Positions 24,762-34,475 are shown, counted from the stretch's first letter. The stretch: DNA of 64,000 nucleotides from Ottowia flava (GCF_042680565.1 NZ_JBHUEJ010000045.1:86471-150470), one strand, 5' to 3'. Numbers and translations: made by a program. Notes: a model not told the origin generated them from the sequence alone.

Positions 24762-25723
24762 GCGCCCCCGCTGAGGGGCCCGGCGCGGGCTTCGTTGCCG
24801 AGGCGCTGTCGCCCGACTTCGGCTTTTACCTGCGGACGGCGCGCGTGCTGGCCGAGCGGCGCACGCCGCTGCAGCACATCGAGGTGCTGGACACGCCGCT
24901 GTTCGGCCGCGCGATGCGCATCGACGGCTGCTTCATGACCAGCGAGCGCGACGAATTTTTCTACCACGAGCCCATGGTGCAGCTGCCCGCGGTCAGCCAC
25001 GGCAATGTGCGCAGCGCTTTGGTGATCGGCGGCGGCGACGGCGGCAGCGCGCGCGAGTTGCTGCGCCACCGCCAGATGGCGCGCGTGCTGATGGTCGAGC
25101 TGGATGGCGACGTGCCCGCCATGGCGCGTGAATGGCTGCCCAGGGTGAGCGCGGGCGCGTTCGACGACCCGCGGCTGGAACTGCGCATCGGCGACGGCCA
25201 TGCCTACATGTTCCAGGCCGACGGTGAACGGTTCGACCAGATCGTGCTCGACCTGACCGATCCGTTCGGCCCCGCCGTCCAGCTGTACACGGCCGAGTTC
25301 TACGCCGCCTGCCGCGAACGCCTGAACCCCGGCGGCGTGCTGTCGCTGCACATCCAGTCGCCCATCCACCGCAGCGAGACGCTGGCGCGCATCGTCGCGT
25401 CGGTGCGCACGGCCTTCGCCCACGTCGCGCCGTATTTCCAGTACGTGCCGCTGTACGGCACGCTGTGGGCGATGGCGCTGGCGTCCGACCGCGTCGAGCC
25501 AACGCTGCTCTCGCCCGTCGAGATCGACCGCCGCATCGCCGCCCTGGGCCTGCGCGAGCTGAAGCTCTACAACGGCGCCATGCACCAGGCGCTGCTGGCG
25601 CAACCGAATTTCGTGCGCGAACTGCTGGCGCGGCCGGCCGAACCGATCCGCGCGGCCAGCGCGCTGCAGGACCCGACGCTCGACCCCGAAGCCTGCGCTG
25701 CCCCGCGCGTGCTGGCCGCCTGA
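24758..25723 (+). CDS. speE: Spermidine synthase (polyamine aminopropyltransferase)
   Basis: Transfers the aminopropyl group from decarboxylated SAM to putrescine. The 321-residue protein has the N-terminal beta domain (LQHIEVLDTPLFGRAMRIDG), the nucleotide-binding motif VIGGGDGGSARELLRH and the gate region VLDLTDPFGPA. It is translationally coupled to speD by ATGA, so the two enzymes of the pathway are made together. Confidence 0.95.
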   Translation: MSAPAEGPGAGFVAEALSPDFGFYLRTARVLAERRTPLQHIEVLDTPLFGRAMRIDGCFMTSERDEFFYHEPMVQLPAVSHGNVRSALVIGGGDGGSARELLRHRQMARVLMVELDGDVPAMAREWLPRVSAGAFDDPRLELRIGDGHAYMFQADGERFDQIVLDLTDPFGPAVQLYTAEFYAACRERLNPGGVLSLHIQSPIHRSETLARIVASVRTAFAHVAPYFQYVPLYGTLWAMALASDRVEPTLLSPVEIDRRIAALGLRELKLYNGAMHQALLAQPNFVRELLARPAEPIRAASALQDPTLDPEACAAPRVLAA

Positions 25724-25806
25724 CGCCCCCTGCGCGGCCCGAGCCTCGCGGCGCAGCGGGCCGCCGCCGACGGTTCGCCGTCCCATACCCTCCAAGGAAC
25801 ATTCCC

Positions 25807-26130
25807 ATGAAAACCCTCGTCCTCTCCCTCGCCGCGGCCTGCACCGCCTAGGCCTGCACCAGCGCGCCCACCGCGCCCGAGGCACCGGCCGAGCCGGCCG
25901 TGCGCGAAGTCGCCTACCAGTGCAGCCGCGGCGAGACCGTCCAGGTGCGCTACCACACGGCTGAAGAACGCGCCGAGCTGGTGCGCGAAGGCCAGGCGAT
26001 CTCGCTCAAGCAGCAGCCCAGCGGTTCCGGCTTCATCTACAGCAACGGCCCCAACACGATCCGCGGCAAGGGCAACGCGCTCACGGTCGAAATCGGTCGC
26101 ATGGTGCCGCTGCAGTGCCAGGCGCGCTGA
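25807..26130 (+). pseudogene. MliC-like lysozyme-inhibitor lipoprotein gene with an amber stop in the signal peptide
   Basis: The frame opened by the ATG at 25807 (RBS AAGGAA upstream) encodes a lipoprotein-like signal sequence MKTLVLSLAAACTA. It then meets TAG at 25849-25851 and continues in the same frame, without any shift, for 93 codons. The downstream part has the MliC/PliC pattern: VAYQCSRGETVQVRYH, then SGSGFIYSNG, then MVPLQCQA with the paired cysteines. A single base change would restore a 107-residue lipoprotein with Cys two codons after the stop. Restart at an internal GTG (25900) would give a protein without export signal. It is either a recent pseudogene or a sequencing error. 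Confidence 0.75.
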
Positions 26131-26152
26131 GGATGCATCTGCTGACCGTCAG

Positions 26153-26208
26153 CGATTTGATATCTGATCGATAGCTGCCTGCGCAGATCCTTCTAGCGCT
26201 ACAGCCCG
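26153..26208 (-). repeat. Comamonadaceae-type dispersed repeat, copy 7
   Basis: GATATCTGATCGATAGCTGC then CTGCGCAGATCCTTCTAGCG, reverse orientation, between the MliC-like remnant and the YheT-type hydrolase gene. Confidence 0.8.
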
Positions 26209-26274
26209 ATTCGGCTTGAACCGACCGGCCGTGGCTGCGCGCGCGGCAAGCCTGGGATCGCGCGCTCGCGCCGC

Positions 26275-27312
26275 TCAGGCACACGCCCCGGCTTGCGCCA
26301 GCAACCAGCCGCCCACGGCCGCGGGCAGCCAGTGCACATGGCCTGGCGGCGGCCCCTGGCAAAAGCCAACGTGGCCGCCCTGTGCGGGTTGCCACAGTGT
26401 GACGTGGCGGCCCACCTCGCCGGGGCGCGGCAGCGAATCGGCCGGCACGAACGGGTCGTTGCGCGCGTTCAGCGCCAGCGCAGGCACGCGCACGTTCGCC
26501 AGCTGCGGCTTGGCCGAGCCGCGCGCCCAGTAATCCTCCACCCCGGCAAAGCCGTGCAGCGGCGCGGTGAACAGGTCGTCAAACGCGTACAGGTCGCGCG
26601 CCGCGGCCAGCCGGGCGGCGTCGAACAAGCCCGGGTGCTGGGCCAGCTTGGCCTGCGCCTTGGCCTTCATGGTGCGCAGGAACAGGCGGGTGTAGACCTG
26701 CCGGTTGAAGCCGCGGCCAATGGCGTGGCCACCGGCGGCCATGTCCAGCGGCGCGCACACCGCCGCCACCGCCTGCACGCAGCGCGCGGCGTCGCCGCCC
26801 ACTTCGCCCGCCCAGCGCAGCAACGCGTTGCCGCCCAGCGAAACGCCGGCCGCGACCAACGGCCCGCCGCCCGCCGCCTGCTGGTGGGCGTGAAAGCGCA
26901 GCAGCAGCCAGCCGACCTCGGCCCAGTCGCCGCAGTGGTAGGCGCGCGGCGCCCGGTTGATGGCGCCCGAACAGCCGCGGAAATGTGGCACCGCGAAGGC
27001 CACGCCGCGCGAACGCGCCCAGTCGGCGAAGGCTTGGGCGTAGTGGCTGCGCGACGAGCCTTCCAGGCCGTGGAACAGCACCAGCAGCGGGCGAGGCGCA
27101 GGCACGGGGGTGCCTGACTGCGCCGCGCCTTCGTCCAGCCAGTCGACGTCCACGAAGTCGCCATCGGGCGTGTCCCAGCGCTCGCGTCGGTAGGCGATGG
27201 GCGCCGCCGCGCGGCGCGCGAGGAGCGCCGGCCAGATGGTCTGCAGGTGGCCGCCGGGCAGCCAGCCGGGCGCGCGGTAGCTGAAGCCGTCCGGCCGGTT
27301 GATTGCTACCAA
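26275..27312 (-). CDS. YheT-family alpha/beta hydrolase
   Basis: A cytoplasmic serine hydrolase of 345 residues. The family start FSYRAPGWLPGGHLQTIWP is present, with an LFHGLEGSS oxyanion region, nucleophile elbow GVSLGGNALLRW, acid NARNDPF and His in QGGHVGFCQG. Homologues are predicted esterases; the substrate is unknown. No ATG suits: the best start is TTG at 27312, with GGAAAG eight bases upstream. Both lie inside a copy of the dispersed repeat, so the start region appears repeat-derived. Confidence 0.88.
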   Translation of the reverse strand: MVAINRPDGFSYRAPGWLPGGHLQTIWPALLARRAAAPIAYRRERWDTPDGDFVDVDWLDEGAAQSGTPVPAPRPLLVLFHGLEGSSRSHYAQAFADWARSRGVAFAVPHFRGCSGAINRAPRAYHCGDWAEVGWLLLRFHAHQQAAGGGPLVAAGVSLGGNALLRWAGEVGGDAARCVQAVAAVCAPLDMAAGGHAIGRGFNRQVYTRLFLRTMKAKAQAKLAQHPGLFDAARLAAARDLYAFDDLFTAPLHGFAGVEDYWARGSAKPQLANVRVPALALNARNDPFVPADSLPRPGEVGRHVTLWQPAQGGHVGFCQGPPPGHVHWLPAAVGGWLLAQAGACA

Positions 27313-27352
27313 TTCAGGAGCTTTCCGCGCAAGCTGCTGTAGGGCCAGACGC
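27300..27352 (-). repeat. Comamonadaceae-type dispersed repeat, copy 8 (overlaps the hydrolase start)
   Basis: ATTGCTACCAATTCAGGAGC then GCGCAAGCTGCTGTAGGGCC, reverse orientation and diverged. It covers the first codons and the ribosome-binding region of the YheT-type gene. Confidence 0.7.
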
Positions 27353-27386
27353 CGAAATCATTCAAAAATCTCGGCGCGCCACAAGC

Positions 27387-27833
27387 TCAGTGCAGCAGCT
27401 GCCCGGGCACGGTCACTTCGGCCTTTTCGCTGCGGCCGGGGCTCGCGTGGTGCGCCACCATGCGCCAGCCCTGCGCGGTCTTCAGGTACACGTTGGTGGC
27501 GACGACCCAGGCGCGCTGCGGGCCTTCGTCGGTGTGCAGGTCGATGCGTTCCAGCACGTTGTGCACGGCCGCGCCCAGCGTTTCGATGCGGCGCACGCGC
27601 TCGGGCGTGACGGCCAGGCGCCCACCGGTCAGCAGCGATTCGAATGCGGCGCGGATCGCCGCCGCGCCCACCAGCCGCGGGCCGCCGGGGTGGACGCAGA
27701 CGATGTCGTCCTCATCCGCCCAGCAGGCCATGAGCTGGTCCAGGTTGCCCTGCTGCAGGGCCTCGTAGAACGCGGCCTCCACCTCGTCGGCGGTGCCGCC
27801 CAGCGCCGCGGCGCGGTAGCGTGACTTGGGCAT
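27387..27833 (-). CDS. NTF2-like (SnoaL/ketosteroid-isomerase fold) protein
   Basis: A 148-residue protein with the NTF2-like pattern: helix DEVEAAFYEALQQGNLDQLMACW, then ADEDDIVCVHPGGPRLVG, AIRAAFESLL and C-terminal strands TNVYLKTAQGWRMVAHHAS. Proteins of this group (YybH/SgcJ-like) bind small hydrophobic ligands or have no known ligand. It lies between the hydrolase and the Rossmann gene on the same strand, possibly in one transcript. Function unknown. Confidence 0.82.
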   Translation of the reverse strand: MPKSRYRAAALGGTADEVEAAFYEALQQGNLDQLMACWADEDDIVCVHPGGPRLVGAAAIRAAFESLLTGGRLAVTPERVRRIETLGAAVHNVLERIDLHTDEGPQRAWVVATNVYLKTAQGWRMVAHHASPGRSEKAEVTVPGQLLH

Positions 27834-27848
27834 GGCGCGAAGCTCGTG

Positions 27849-28661
27849 TCAGGAAGTCGGGGGCGTGCCCGGCATTGTGCCGCGCTCCGGTGGCACCCGC
27901 TCGGTCATGCCCCAGGCAGTACGCAAAACCTGCTGCGCATCGCCCCGCGCCGCGGTGCGCAACAGCTCAGGGGCCAGCACATGCACGCCGCGCGGCGCCA
28001 GGCGCAGCGCGGCATCGGCCACTTCGGCCAGTTGCTCGGCGCGCAGCGGGCGCTGATCGTCGGGCACCATGTATTTGAAGATGCCCAGCATCCACGCCGC
28101 CAGCCGCTGCGGCGGCGTCAGGCCCTCGGCACGGCGCGGCGTCTCGGCGGTGCGCAGCCACAGCAGGCTGGCAAAGTCCATCTGCGCCACCTCGGCTTCG
28201 TCCAGGTTGGCCAGCCCATGCTTGAGCGCGTCGGGCAGCCGGCCCGCGGCGTGCGGCATCAGCACCGCCAGCTCGCGCACGCCCGAGGCGTGGAGCCAGC
28301 GCGCCAGCGCGGGCAGTTGCTGCGGCGTGGGCGTCCAGAGCGCGCGCTCGCGCTGGTGGTAGGGGCGGGGCGGCTCGAACATGACCACCGCCACGTCGGC
28401 CAGCGCTGGGAGCACCGGCCAGCCGGCTGGTCCGTCGCCCCAGGCCGCCACGTCGAGCGTGCGCATGCCCTTGAGCGCCACCTGCAGCGGCTCGCGTGTG
28501 AGCACGGTGACTGGCTGCCAGACACCCGAACCGATCAAGCGATGGGTCACTGCGCCGCCCAGCACGCCGCCCGCACCGGCGATCAGCAGGCGCTGGCGCG
28601 GCGCAGTGGTTGGGGGGCGGCGACCGTGCGCCTCTAGCACTTGACCTACAGACGGTGACAC
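27849..28661 (-). CDS. NAD(P)-binding Rossmann-fold protein (extended SDR-like)
   Basis: A 270-residue protein with an N-terminal dinucleotide-binding loop LLIAGAGGVLGGAVTHRL (about residues 24-41). A strand ending VAVVMFEPPRPYHQRERALW and an HASGVRELAVLMPH segment follow, as in atypical SDR/NmrA-like proteins. The catalytic Tyr-x-x-x-Lys is not evident, so it may be a redox sensor or an atypical reductase. GTG start; the next gene (lemA) is divergent, with only 57 bp between starts. Confidence 0.72.
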   Translation of the reverse strand: MSPSVGQVLEAHGRRPPTTAPRQRLLIAGAGGVLGGAVTHRLIGSGVWQPVTVLTREPLQVALKGMRTLDVAAWGDGPAGWPVLPALADVAVVMFEPPRPYHQRERALWTPTPQQLPALARWLHASGVRELAVLMPHAAGRLPDALKHGLANLDEAEVAQMDFASLLWLRTAETPRRAEGLTPPQRLAAWMLGIFKYMVPDDQRPLRAEQLAEVADAALRLAPRGVHVLAPELLRTAARGDAQQVLRTAWGMTERVPPERGTMPGTPPTS

Positions 28662-28718
28662 CCACCTATGTTACTTTCCGCGGCACCCGCCAATCGGGGC
28701 AACGACAAGAGGAATCAC

Positions 28719-29339
28719 ATGAAACACTGGCTCGTCAAAATGGGCGCCCTGCTGGCAGTGGCGCTGTCGCTCACCGGCTGCGGCTACAACGACTTCCAGC
28801 GCCTGGACGAAGCGACCAAGTCGGCCTGGAGCGAGGTGGTGAACCAGTACCAGCGCCGCTCCGATCTGATCGACAACCTGGTCAATACCGTCAAGGGTGA
28901 AGCCAAGTTCGAGCAGGACACGCTGAACCAGGTGATTCAGGCGCGCGCCAAGGCGACCTCGATCCAGGTCACGCCCGAGACGCTGAACAACCCGCAGGCG
29001 TTCCAGCAGTTCCAGGCCGCGCAGGGCGAGCTGTCCAGCGCCTTGAGCCGCCTGATGGTGACGGTGGAGCGTTACCCCGACCTGAAGGCCAACAAGGCCT
29101 TTGCCGATCTGCGCGTGGCGCTGGAAGGCACCGAAAACCGCATTGCCGTCGCGCGCAACCGCTACATCCAGGCCGTGCAGGAATACAACGTGCTGGCCCG
29201 CAGCTTCCCGACCAACCTGACCGGCATGGTGTTTGGCTACAAGGCCAAGCCCAACTTCACGGTGGCCAACGAGGCGGAAATTTCCAACGCGCCGAAGGTC
29301 GATTTCGGCACCAGCCCGGCGCCTGCGGCCTCACGCTGA
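28719..29339 (+). CDS. lemA: LemA-family lipoprotein
   Basis: A 206-residue protein with a lipoprotein signal ending LTGC (MKHWLVKMGALLAVALSLTG) and the LemA helical core YNDFQRLDEATKSAWSEV, QYQRRSDLIDNLVNTVKG and RYIQAVQEYNVLARSFP. LemA proteins are exported four-helix bundles of unclear role, very often next to TPM-domain genes as here. I chose the ATG with AGAGG about six bases upstream. First of lemA-TPM-TPM. Confidence 0.93.
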   Translation: MKHWLVKMGALLAVALSLTGCGYNDFQRLDEATKSAWSEVVNQYQRRSDLIDNLVNTVKGEAKFEQDTLNQVIQARAKATSIQVTPETLNNPQAFQQFQAAQGELSSALSRLMVTVERYPDLKANKAFADLRVALEGTENRIAVARNRYIQAVQEYNVLARSFPTNLTGMVFGYKAKPNFTVANEAEISNAPKVDFGTSPAPAASR

Positions 29340-29376
29340 GTCGGCCGCGAACCCCTGCGCCATTTTTGAAGGAATC

Positions 29377-30300
29377 ATGCGTCCATCCCTAGTGAAAAAA
29401 GCGCTGGCAGCTATCTTTTTGGTAGTCTTTGCCGTGCTGGGCGCCTGGGCGCAACAGGTGCTGCCGGTGCCGGCGCTGACCGCGCGGGTGATCGACACCA
29501 CCGGCACGCTCCAGCCCGCCGAGATCGCGGCGCTGGACGCCAAGCTGGGTGCACTGGAAGCGGACAAGGGCTCGCAGGTGGTGGTGCTGATGGTGCCCAC
29601 CACGGCGCCCGAAGACATCGCTGCGTTCGCCCAGCGTGTGGGCGACACCTGGAAGATCGGCCGCAAGAATGTCGGCGACGGTCTGCTGTTGCTGGTGGCC
29701 AAGGACGACCGGCGCGTGCGCATCGAAGTCGCCAAGACACTTGAAGGCGCCATTCCGGATATCGCGGCCAAGGACATCATTGATCGGGCGATCACGCCGT
29801 TCTTCCGTCAAAACCAGTACGCTGCCGGGCTGGACGCCGGGGTGGAGCAGATCGCCGCGCGCATTCGCGGCGAAGCGCTCCCGCCGTTGGCTGCGCCGCA
29901 GGGGCGCGCAGGCAAAGCTGGTGTCGACAGGTTTGACTTGGCTGAGGGAGCCCTGCTGGTTTTCATCTCCCTGCCTATCGTCAACGGTGTTGCTCGGAAA
30001 ATCTTCGGACGAAAACTGGGCGCACTGATCACGAGCGCCGGCATGGGCGGACTCATGTACGTGTTTACGGCCAGCGTGGTGGTGTCGGTCATTGCCGGTA
30101 TGGTGGCCCTGTGGTACGCGTTCCTGGTTTCATTGGGCTCAGGTTTGCCACGGGCTCGTTCTGGTCGCGGGGGGTTCTTTCCCGTGCCTGGCGGCGGCTG
30201 GGGCGGCGGTTTCGGCGGTGGCGGGTTCGACGGTGGCGGTGGCTTCAGTTCAGGCGGTGGCGGCGATTTTGGTGGCGGTGGCGCCAGCGGGAGTTGGTAA
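29377..30300 (+). CDS. TPM-domain membrane protein with Gly-rich tail (YgcG type)
   Basis: A 307-residue protein: signal peptide (to about residue 26, cleaved after AWAQ), then a periplasmic TPM domain (VIDTTGTLQPAEIAALDAKL, VVVLMVPTTAPEDI, GLLLLVAKDDRRVRIEVAKT, about residues 35-175). Two transmembrane helices (about 185-255) and a C-terminal tail of almost pure Gly/Phe/Ser follow. The middle of the signal peptide is encoded by a piece of the dispersed repeat. It follows lemA by 37 bp and precedes a second TPM gene by 3 bp. Confidence 0.9.
   Translation: MRPSLVKKALAAIFLVVFAVLGAWAQQVLPVPALTARVIDTTGTLQPAEIAALDAKLGALEADKGSQVVVLMVPTTAPEDIAAFAQRVGDTWKIGRKNVGDGLLLLVAKDDRRVRIEVAKTLEGAIPDIAAKDIIDRAITPFFRQNQYAAGLDAGVEQIAARIRGEALPPLAAPQGRAGKAGVDRFDLAEGALLVFISLPIVNGVARKIFGRKLGALITSAGMGGLMYVFTASVVVSVIAGMVALWYAFLVSLGSGLPRARSGRGGFFPVPGGGWGGGFGGGGFDGGGGFSSGGGGDFGGGGASGSW
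29401..29432 (+). repeat. Dispersed-repeat fragment (copy 9) inside the TPM gene signal peptide
   Basis: GCAGCTATCTTTTTGGTAGT closely matches copy 3 upstream of mrdA (AGCTATCTTTTTCGTAGT). It is read in frame as Ala-Ala-Ile-Phe-Leu-Val-Val, the hydrophobic core of the signal peptide. Confidence 0.65.
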
Positions 30301-30303
30301 ACC

Positions 30304-30855
30304 ATGGCGTCCAAGCTGATGCGCGTACTGCGCCACCGCTGGTTCGATGAGTCTGACGCGCGACGCGCGGTTCCTCCCGCGCTGTCCGAACAGCTGCGCC
30401 GACGCGTGCACGCCAGCGAACAGCGCCATACGGGAGAGGTACGCATCTGCATCGAAGGCGGCCTGCCAACCAGCTACCTGTGGCGTCACCTGCGCGACGG
30501 CGAATCGATTGCCAATATCGTGCGCCAGCGCGCGCTGATGCAGTTTTCCAAGCTCCGCGTATGGGACACCGAAGACAACAATGGCGTGCTGATCTATGTT
30601 CTGCTGGCTGAGCACGCCATCGAACTGGTTGCCGACCGCGGTGTGCACCGCCGGGTGCCTCCGGGGGAGTGGCAGGCCATCGTCGGTCGGCTGGCCGATG
30701 CGCTCAAAACCGGCAATTTCGAGGATGGCCTGACGCGCGCCCTGGAAGAGGTCAGCGCCGTGCTGGTGGCCCATTTCCCGCAAGCCGACCCGCGGCCTGA
30801 CAGCGGTGCGGAAGCACCACCGAACCAGTTGCCCGACGAGCCGGTGCTGCGGTGA
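30304..30855 (+). CDS. Second TPM-domain protein (no signal peptide)
   Basis: A 183-residue protein with a TPM-like core: SEQLRRRVHASEQRHTGEVRICIEGGLP, RALMQFSKLRVWDTEDNNGVLIYVLLAEHAIELVADRGV split over residues 60-110, and a C-terminal helix GNFEDGLTRALEEVSAVL. There is no signal peptide or transmembrane helix, so it is probably cytoplasmic, unlike its neighbour. It starts 3 bp after the first TPM gene and is surely co-transcribed. Function unknown. Confidence 0.82.
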   Translation: MASKLMRVLRHRWFDESDARRAVPPALSEQLRRRVHASEQRHTGEVRICIEGGLPTSYLWRHLRDGESIANIVRQRALMQFSKLRVWDTEDNNGVLIYVLLAEHAIELVADRGVHRRVPPGEWQAIVGRLADALKTGNFEDGLTRALEEVSAVLVAHFPQADPRPDSGAEAPPNQLPDEPVLR

Positions 30856-30915
30856 ACCAACCGCGGGCTTCAGTCGCGAGCCTGCCGACAATCCGCTTTA
30901 TACGGCGCACCCTCT

Positions 30916-31509
30916 TCAGTGAGCGGCATTCTTTTCCAGCGCGCTGATCTGGTCGAGCAGGCGCTTGTTGACACCATGAGCGGCGTCCAATTCCTGCTGC
31001 AGGGCTTTGCTGACCTGGGCAAAAGTCATCAGCTTGCGGTTGGTTTCGCGCAGATGGTCGGCGATGCGCTTGGACATGGCCATCAGCAGCCGCGCCGCGA
31101 CCGACGGCTGATCTTCAAGCAGGCGCGTCATGGCGTCGCGCGTCAGCACCGCCAGCGCCAAGTCGGTAGCAGCAATGCAGGTGGCGGAGCGCGGAGAGCC
31201 GTCGATGATGCCCATATCGCCGATCAGGCTCCCCGGCCCCAGGACAGACACGACCATGCTTTCGTGCGCAGCGGAAACCGAGTTCTCGATCGTGACTTCG
31301 CCATCGAGCACCAGGGCCATGAAGTCGTTCCTGAGCGTTTCGCCCTCGCGGATGACGACCGAGCCCGCCTCGACCCGAGAGGGACGCATGTAGCCAACGA
31401 TGATGCGCGCGTCGTTGGCGCTCAACTCGACGAGCGCGCCCTCTGTGACAAGCAAGGCGGCCGCCTTGGTCTGCACGTGCGCGGTGGCGCGAGACTTGCC
31501 TAGAAACAT
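30916..31509 (-). CDS. Cyclic-nucleotide-binding domain protein with C-terminal coiled coil, no DNA-binding domain
   Basis: A 197-residue protein. Residues about 40-150 form a cNMP-binding (Crp-type) beta-roll: EAGSVVIREGETLRNDFMALVLDGEV, GPGSLIGDMGIIDGSPRSATCIA with the phosphate-binding cassette, and the C-helix region LLMAMSKRIADHLRETN. Where a Crp/Fnr regulator would have a helix-turn-helix, this protein has a heptad-like helix KALQQELDAAHGVNKRLLDQISALE. It is therefore more likely a sensor or adaptor than a transcription factor. It lies downstream of the atp operon on the same strand, separated by a terminator. Confidence 0.85.
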   Translation of the reverse strand: MFLGKSRATAHVQTKAAALLVTEGALVELSANDARIIVGYMRPSRVEAGSVVIREGETLRNDFMALVLDGEVTIENSVSAAHESMVVSVLGPGSLIGDMGIIDGSPRSATCIAATDLALAVLTRDAMTRLLEDQPSVAARLLMAMSKRIADHLRETNRKLMTFAQVSKALQQELDAAHGVNKRLLDQISALEKNAAH

Positions 31510-31560
31510 GGGTGTGATTCTAGAGACAGCATACCTCCACGCCCTAGGCAATATTTGTCA

Positions 31561-31589
31561 TAAGACAAAGCCCGCGCGAGGCGGGCCTT
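31561..31589 (-). terminator. Terminator of the atp operon
   Basis: On the minus strand AAGGCCCGC / GCGGGCTTT with a 5 nt loop followed by a T-rich tail, about 50 bp after the atpC stop. Confidence 0.8.
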
Positions 31590-31637
31590 GAATGCGTGAC
31601 GCTTTGGGCAGCCGCTTGCTGCCGAACAAGCCAGAGA

Positions 31638-32057
31638 TCAGCGCTTCTGCCGGTACTTGCGTAAGGCGGCGATCTGCGCCGCCAGGATGGCCAGCTCGGA
31701 GGTGGCGCGCGCCATGTCGATCTCGCTCTTGGCGTTTTTCAGCGCTTCTTCGGCTTCGCGGCGGGCCGCATTGGCCTTTTCTTCGTCGAGGTCCTTGCCG
31801 CGAATGGCAGTGTCCGATAACACGGTCACCACGTTCGGTTGGACTTCGAGGATGCCACCGGCCACGAAGACGAACTCTTCGCCGCCGTCGGTCTTGGTGA
31901 TGCGCACCGAGCCCGGCTTGATGCGGCTGATCAGCGGGGTGTGGCGCGGGTAGATGCCCAGTTCGCCCGCTTCACCGGGCAGGGCGACGAACGTGGCCTC
32001 GCCGGAGAAGATCGACTCCTCGGCGCTGACCACGTCGACATGAAGGGTGTGGGCCAT
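31638..32057 (-). CDS. atpC: ATP synthase F1 subunit epsilon
   Basis: Rotor-stalk subunit that can inhibit ATP hydrolysis. The 139-residue protein has the beta-sandwich (HVDVVSAEESIFSGEATFVALPG, GELGIYPRHTPLISRIKPG) and the C-terminal helix pair. AGGAG precedes the ATG. Last gene of the atp operon, 86 bp after atpD. Confidence 0.95.
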   Translation of the reverse strand: MAHTLHVDVVSAEESIFSGEATFVALPGEAGELGIYPRHTPLISRIKPGSVRITKTDGGEEFVFVAGGILEVQPNVVTVLSDTAIRGKDLDEEKANAARREAEEALKNAKSEIDMARATSELAILAAQIAALRKYRQKR

Positions 32058-32143
32058 GCGTGCTCCTGTTTAGACGTTGTCGCGGTGAGCGAATCTGGCT
32101 GAGTTGCCGGGAATCGCGCCCAACGCGAGCGACGGGCTGGTGA

Positions 32144-33547
<1,404 letters not shown>

Positions 33548-33590
33548 TTTTTGCTCCAGTAATTTGAATCTTGCTTCGTGTCTGTCGTGC

Positions 33591-34475
33591 TCAGGCCGAG
33601 ATGGCCGCAGCTCCGGACACGATCTCGGAAAGTTCCTTGGTGATGGCAGCCTGACGCGTCTTGTTGTAGACCAGCTTCAGTTCACCAATCACGTTGCCCG
33701 CGTTGTCGGTCGCGGCCTTCATGGCCACCATGCGCGCGGCATGTTCCGACGCCATGTTCTCGGCCACGGCCTGGTAGGCCAGTGCTTCAACGTAGCGAAC
33801 CAGCAGGTCGTCGATCACGCTTTGCGCGTCGGGCTCATAGATGTAGTCCCAGGCGTGCTGGGTGCCGCTGGCGCGGGTTTCTTCCTGCATCTTGGCGGCC
33901 GACAGGGGCAGCAACTGCTCGATCACCGCTTCCTGCTTCATCGTATTGATGAAGCGGGTGTAGGCGATGTAGACCGCATTGAGTTCGCCCCGCTCGTACT
34001 GGTCAAGCAGCGCCTTGACCGGGCCGATCAGCCTTTCCAGGTGCGGCGTGTCCCCGAGTTGGGTCACTTGCGAAATCACTTTGGCGCCGATGCGGGTCAG
34101 GAAGCCAAGGCCCTTGTTGCCCACGGCGACCGTTTCCGTCGAAACCCCGGCGTCCTGCAGTTCACGCAGGCGCCCGGTGACCACGCGCAGGACGTTGGTG
34201 TTCATGCCACCGCACAAACCCTTGTCCGTCGTAACCACGATGATCCCGGCCTTCTTGGCATCGTTCGCTTTCATGAACGGATGCACGTACTCGGGATTGG
34301 CTTCACCCAGGTGAGCCGCGATGTTGCGCACCTTGTCTGCGTAGGGACGGGCCGCACGCATGCGGTCCTGTGCCTTGCGCATCTTGGACACGGAAATCAT
34401 TTCCATGGCCTTGGTGATCTTCTTCGTGCTCTCGAAGTTTTTGATCTTGCCGCGGATTTCCTTGCCTGTTGCCAT
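33591..34475 (-). CDS. atpG: ATP synthase F1 subunit gamma
   Basis: Central rotor shaft; 294 residues. Conserved N-terminal IRGKIKNFESTKKITKAMEM and C-terminal AARMVAMKAATDNAGNVIGE are present, and the middle has VVTTDKGLCGGMNTNV. Lies between atpA and atpD in the usual order. Confidence 0.97.
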   Translation of the reverse strand: MATGKEIRGKIKNFESTKKITKAMEMISVSKMRKAQDRMRAARPYADKVRNIAAHLGEANPEYVHPFMKANDAKKAGIIVVTTDKGLCGGMNTNVLRVVTGRLRELQDAGVSTETVAVGNKGLGFLTRIGAKVISQVTQLGDTPHLERLIGPVKALLDQYERGELNAVYIAYTRFINTMKQEAVIEQLLPLSAAKMQEETRASGTQHAWDYIYEPDAQSVIDDLLVRYVEALAYQAVAENMASEHAARMVAMKAATDNAGNVIGELKLVYNKTRQAAITKELSEIVSGAAAISA

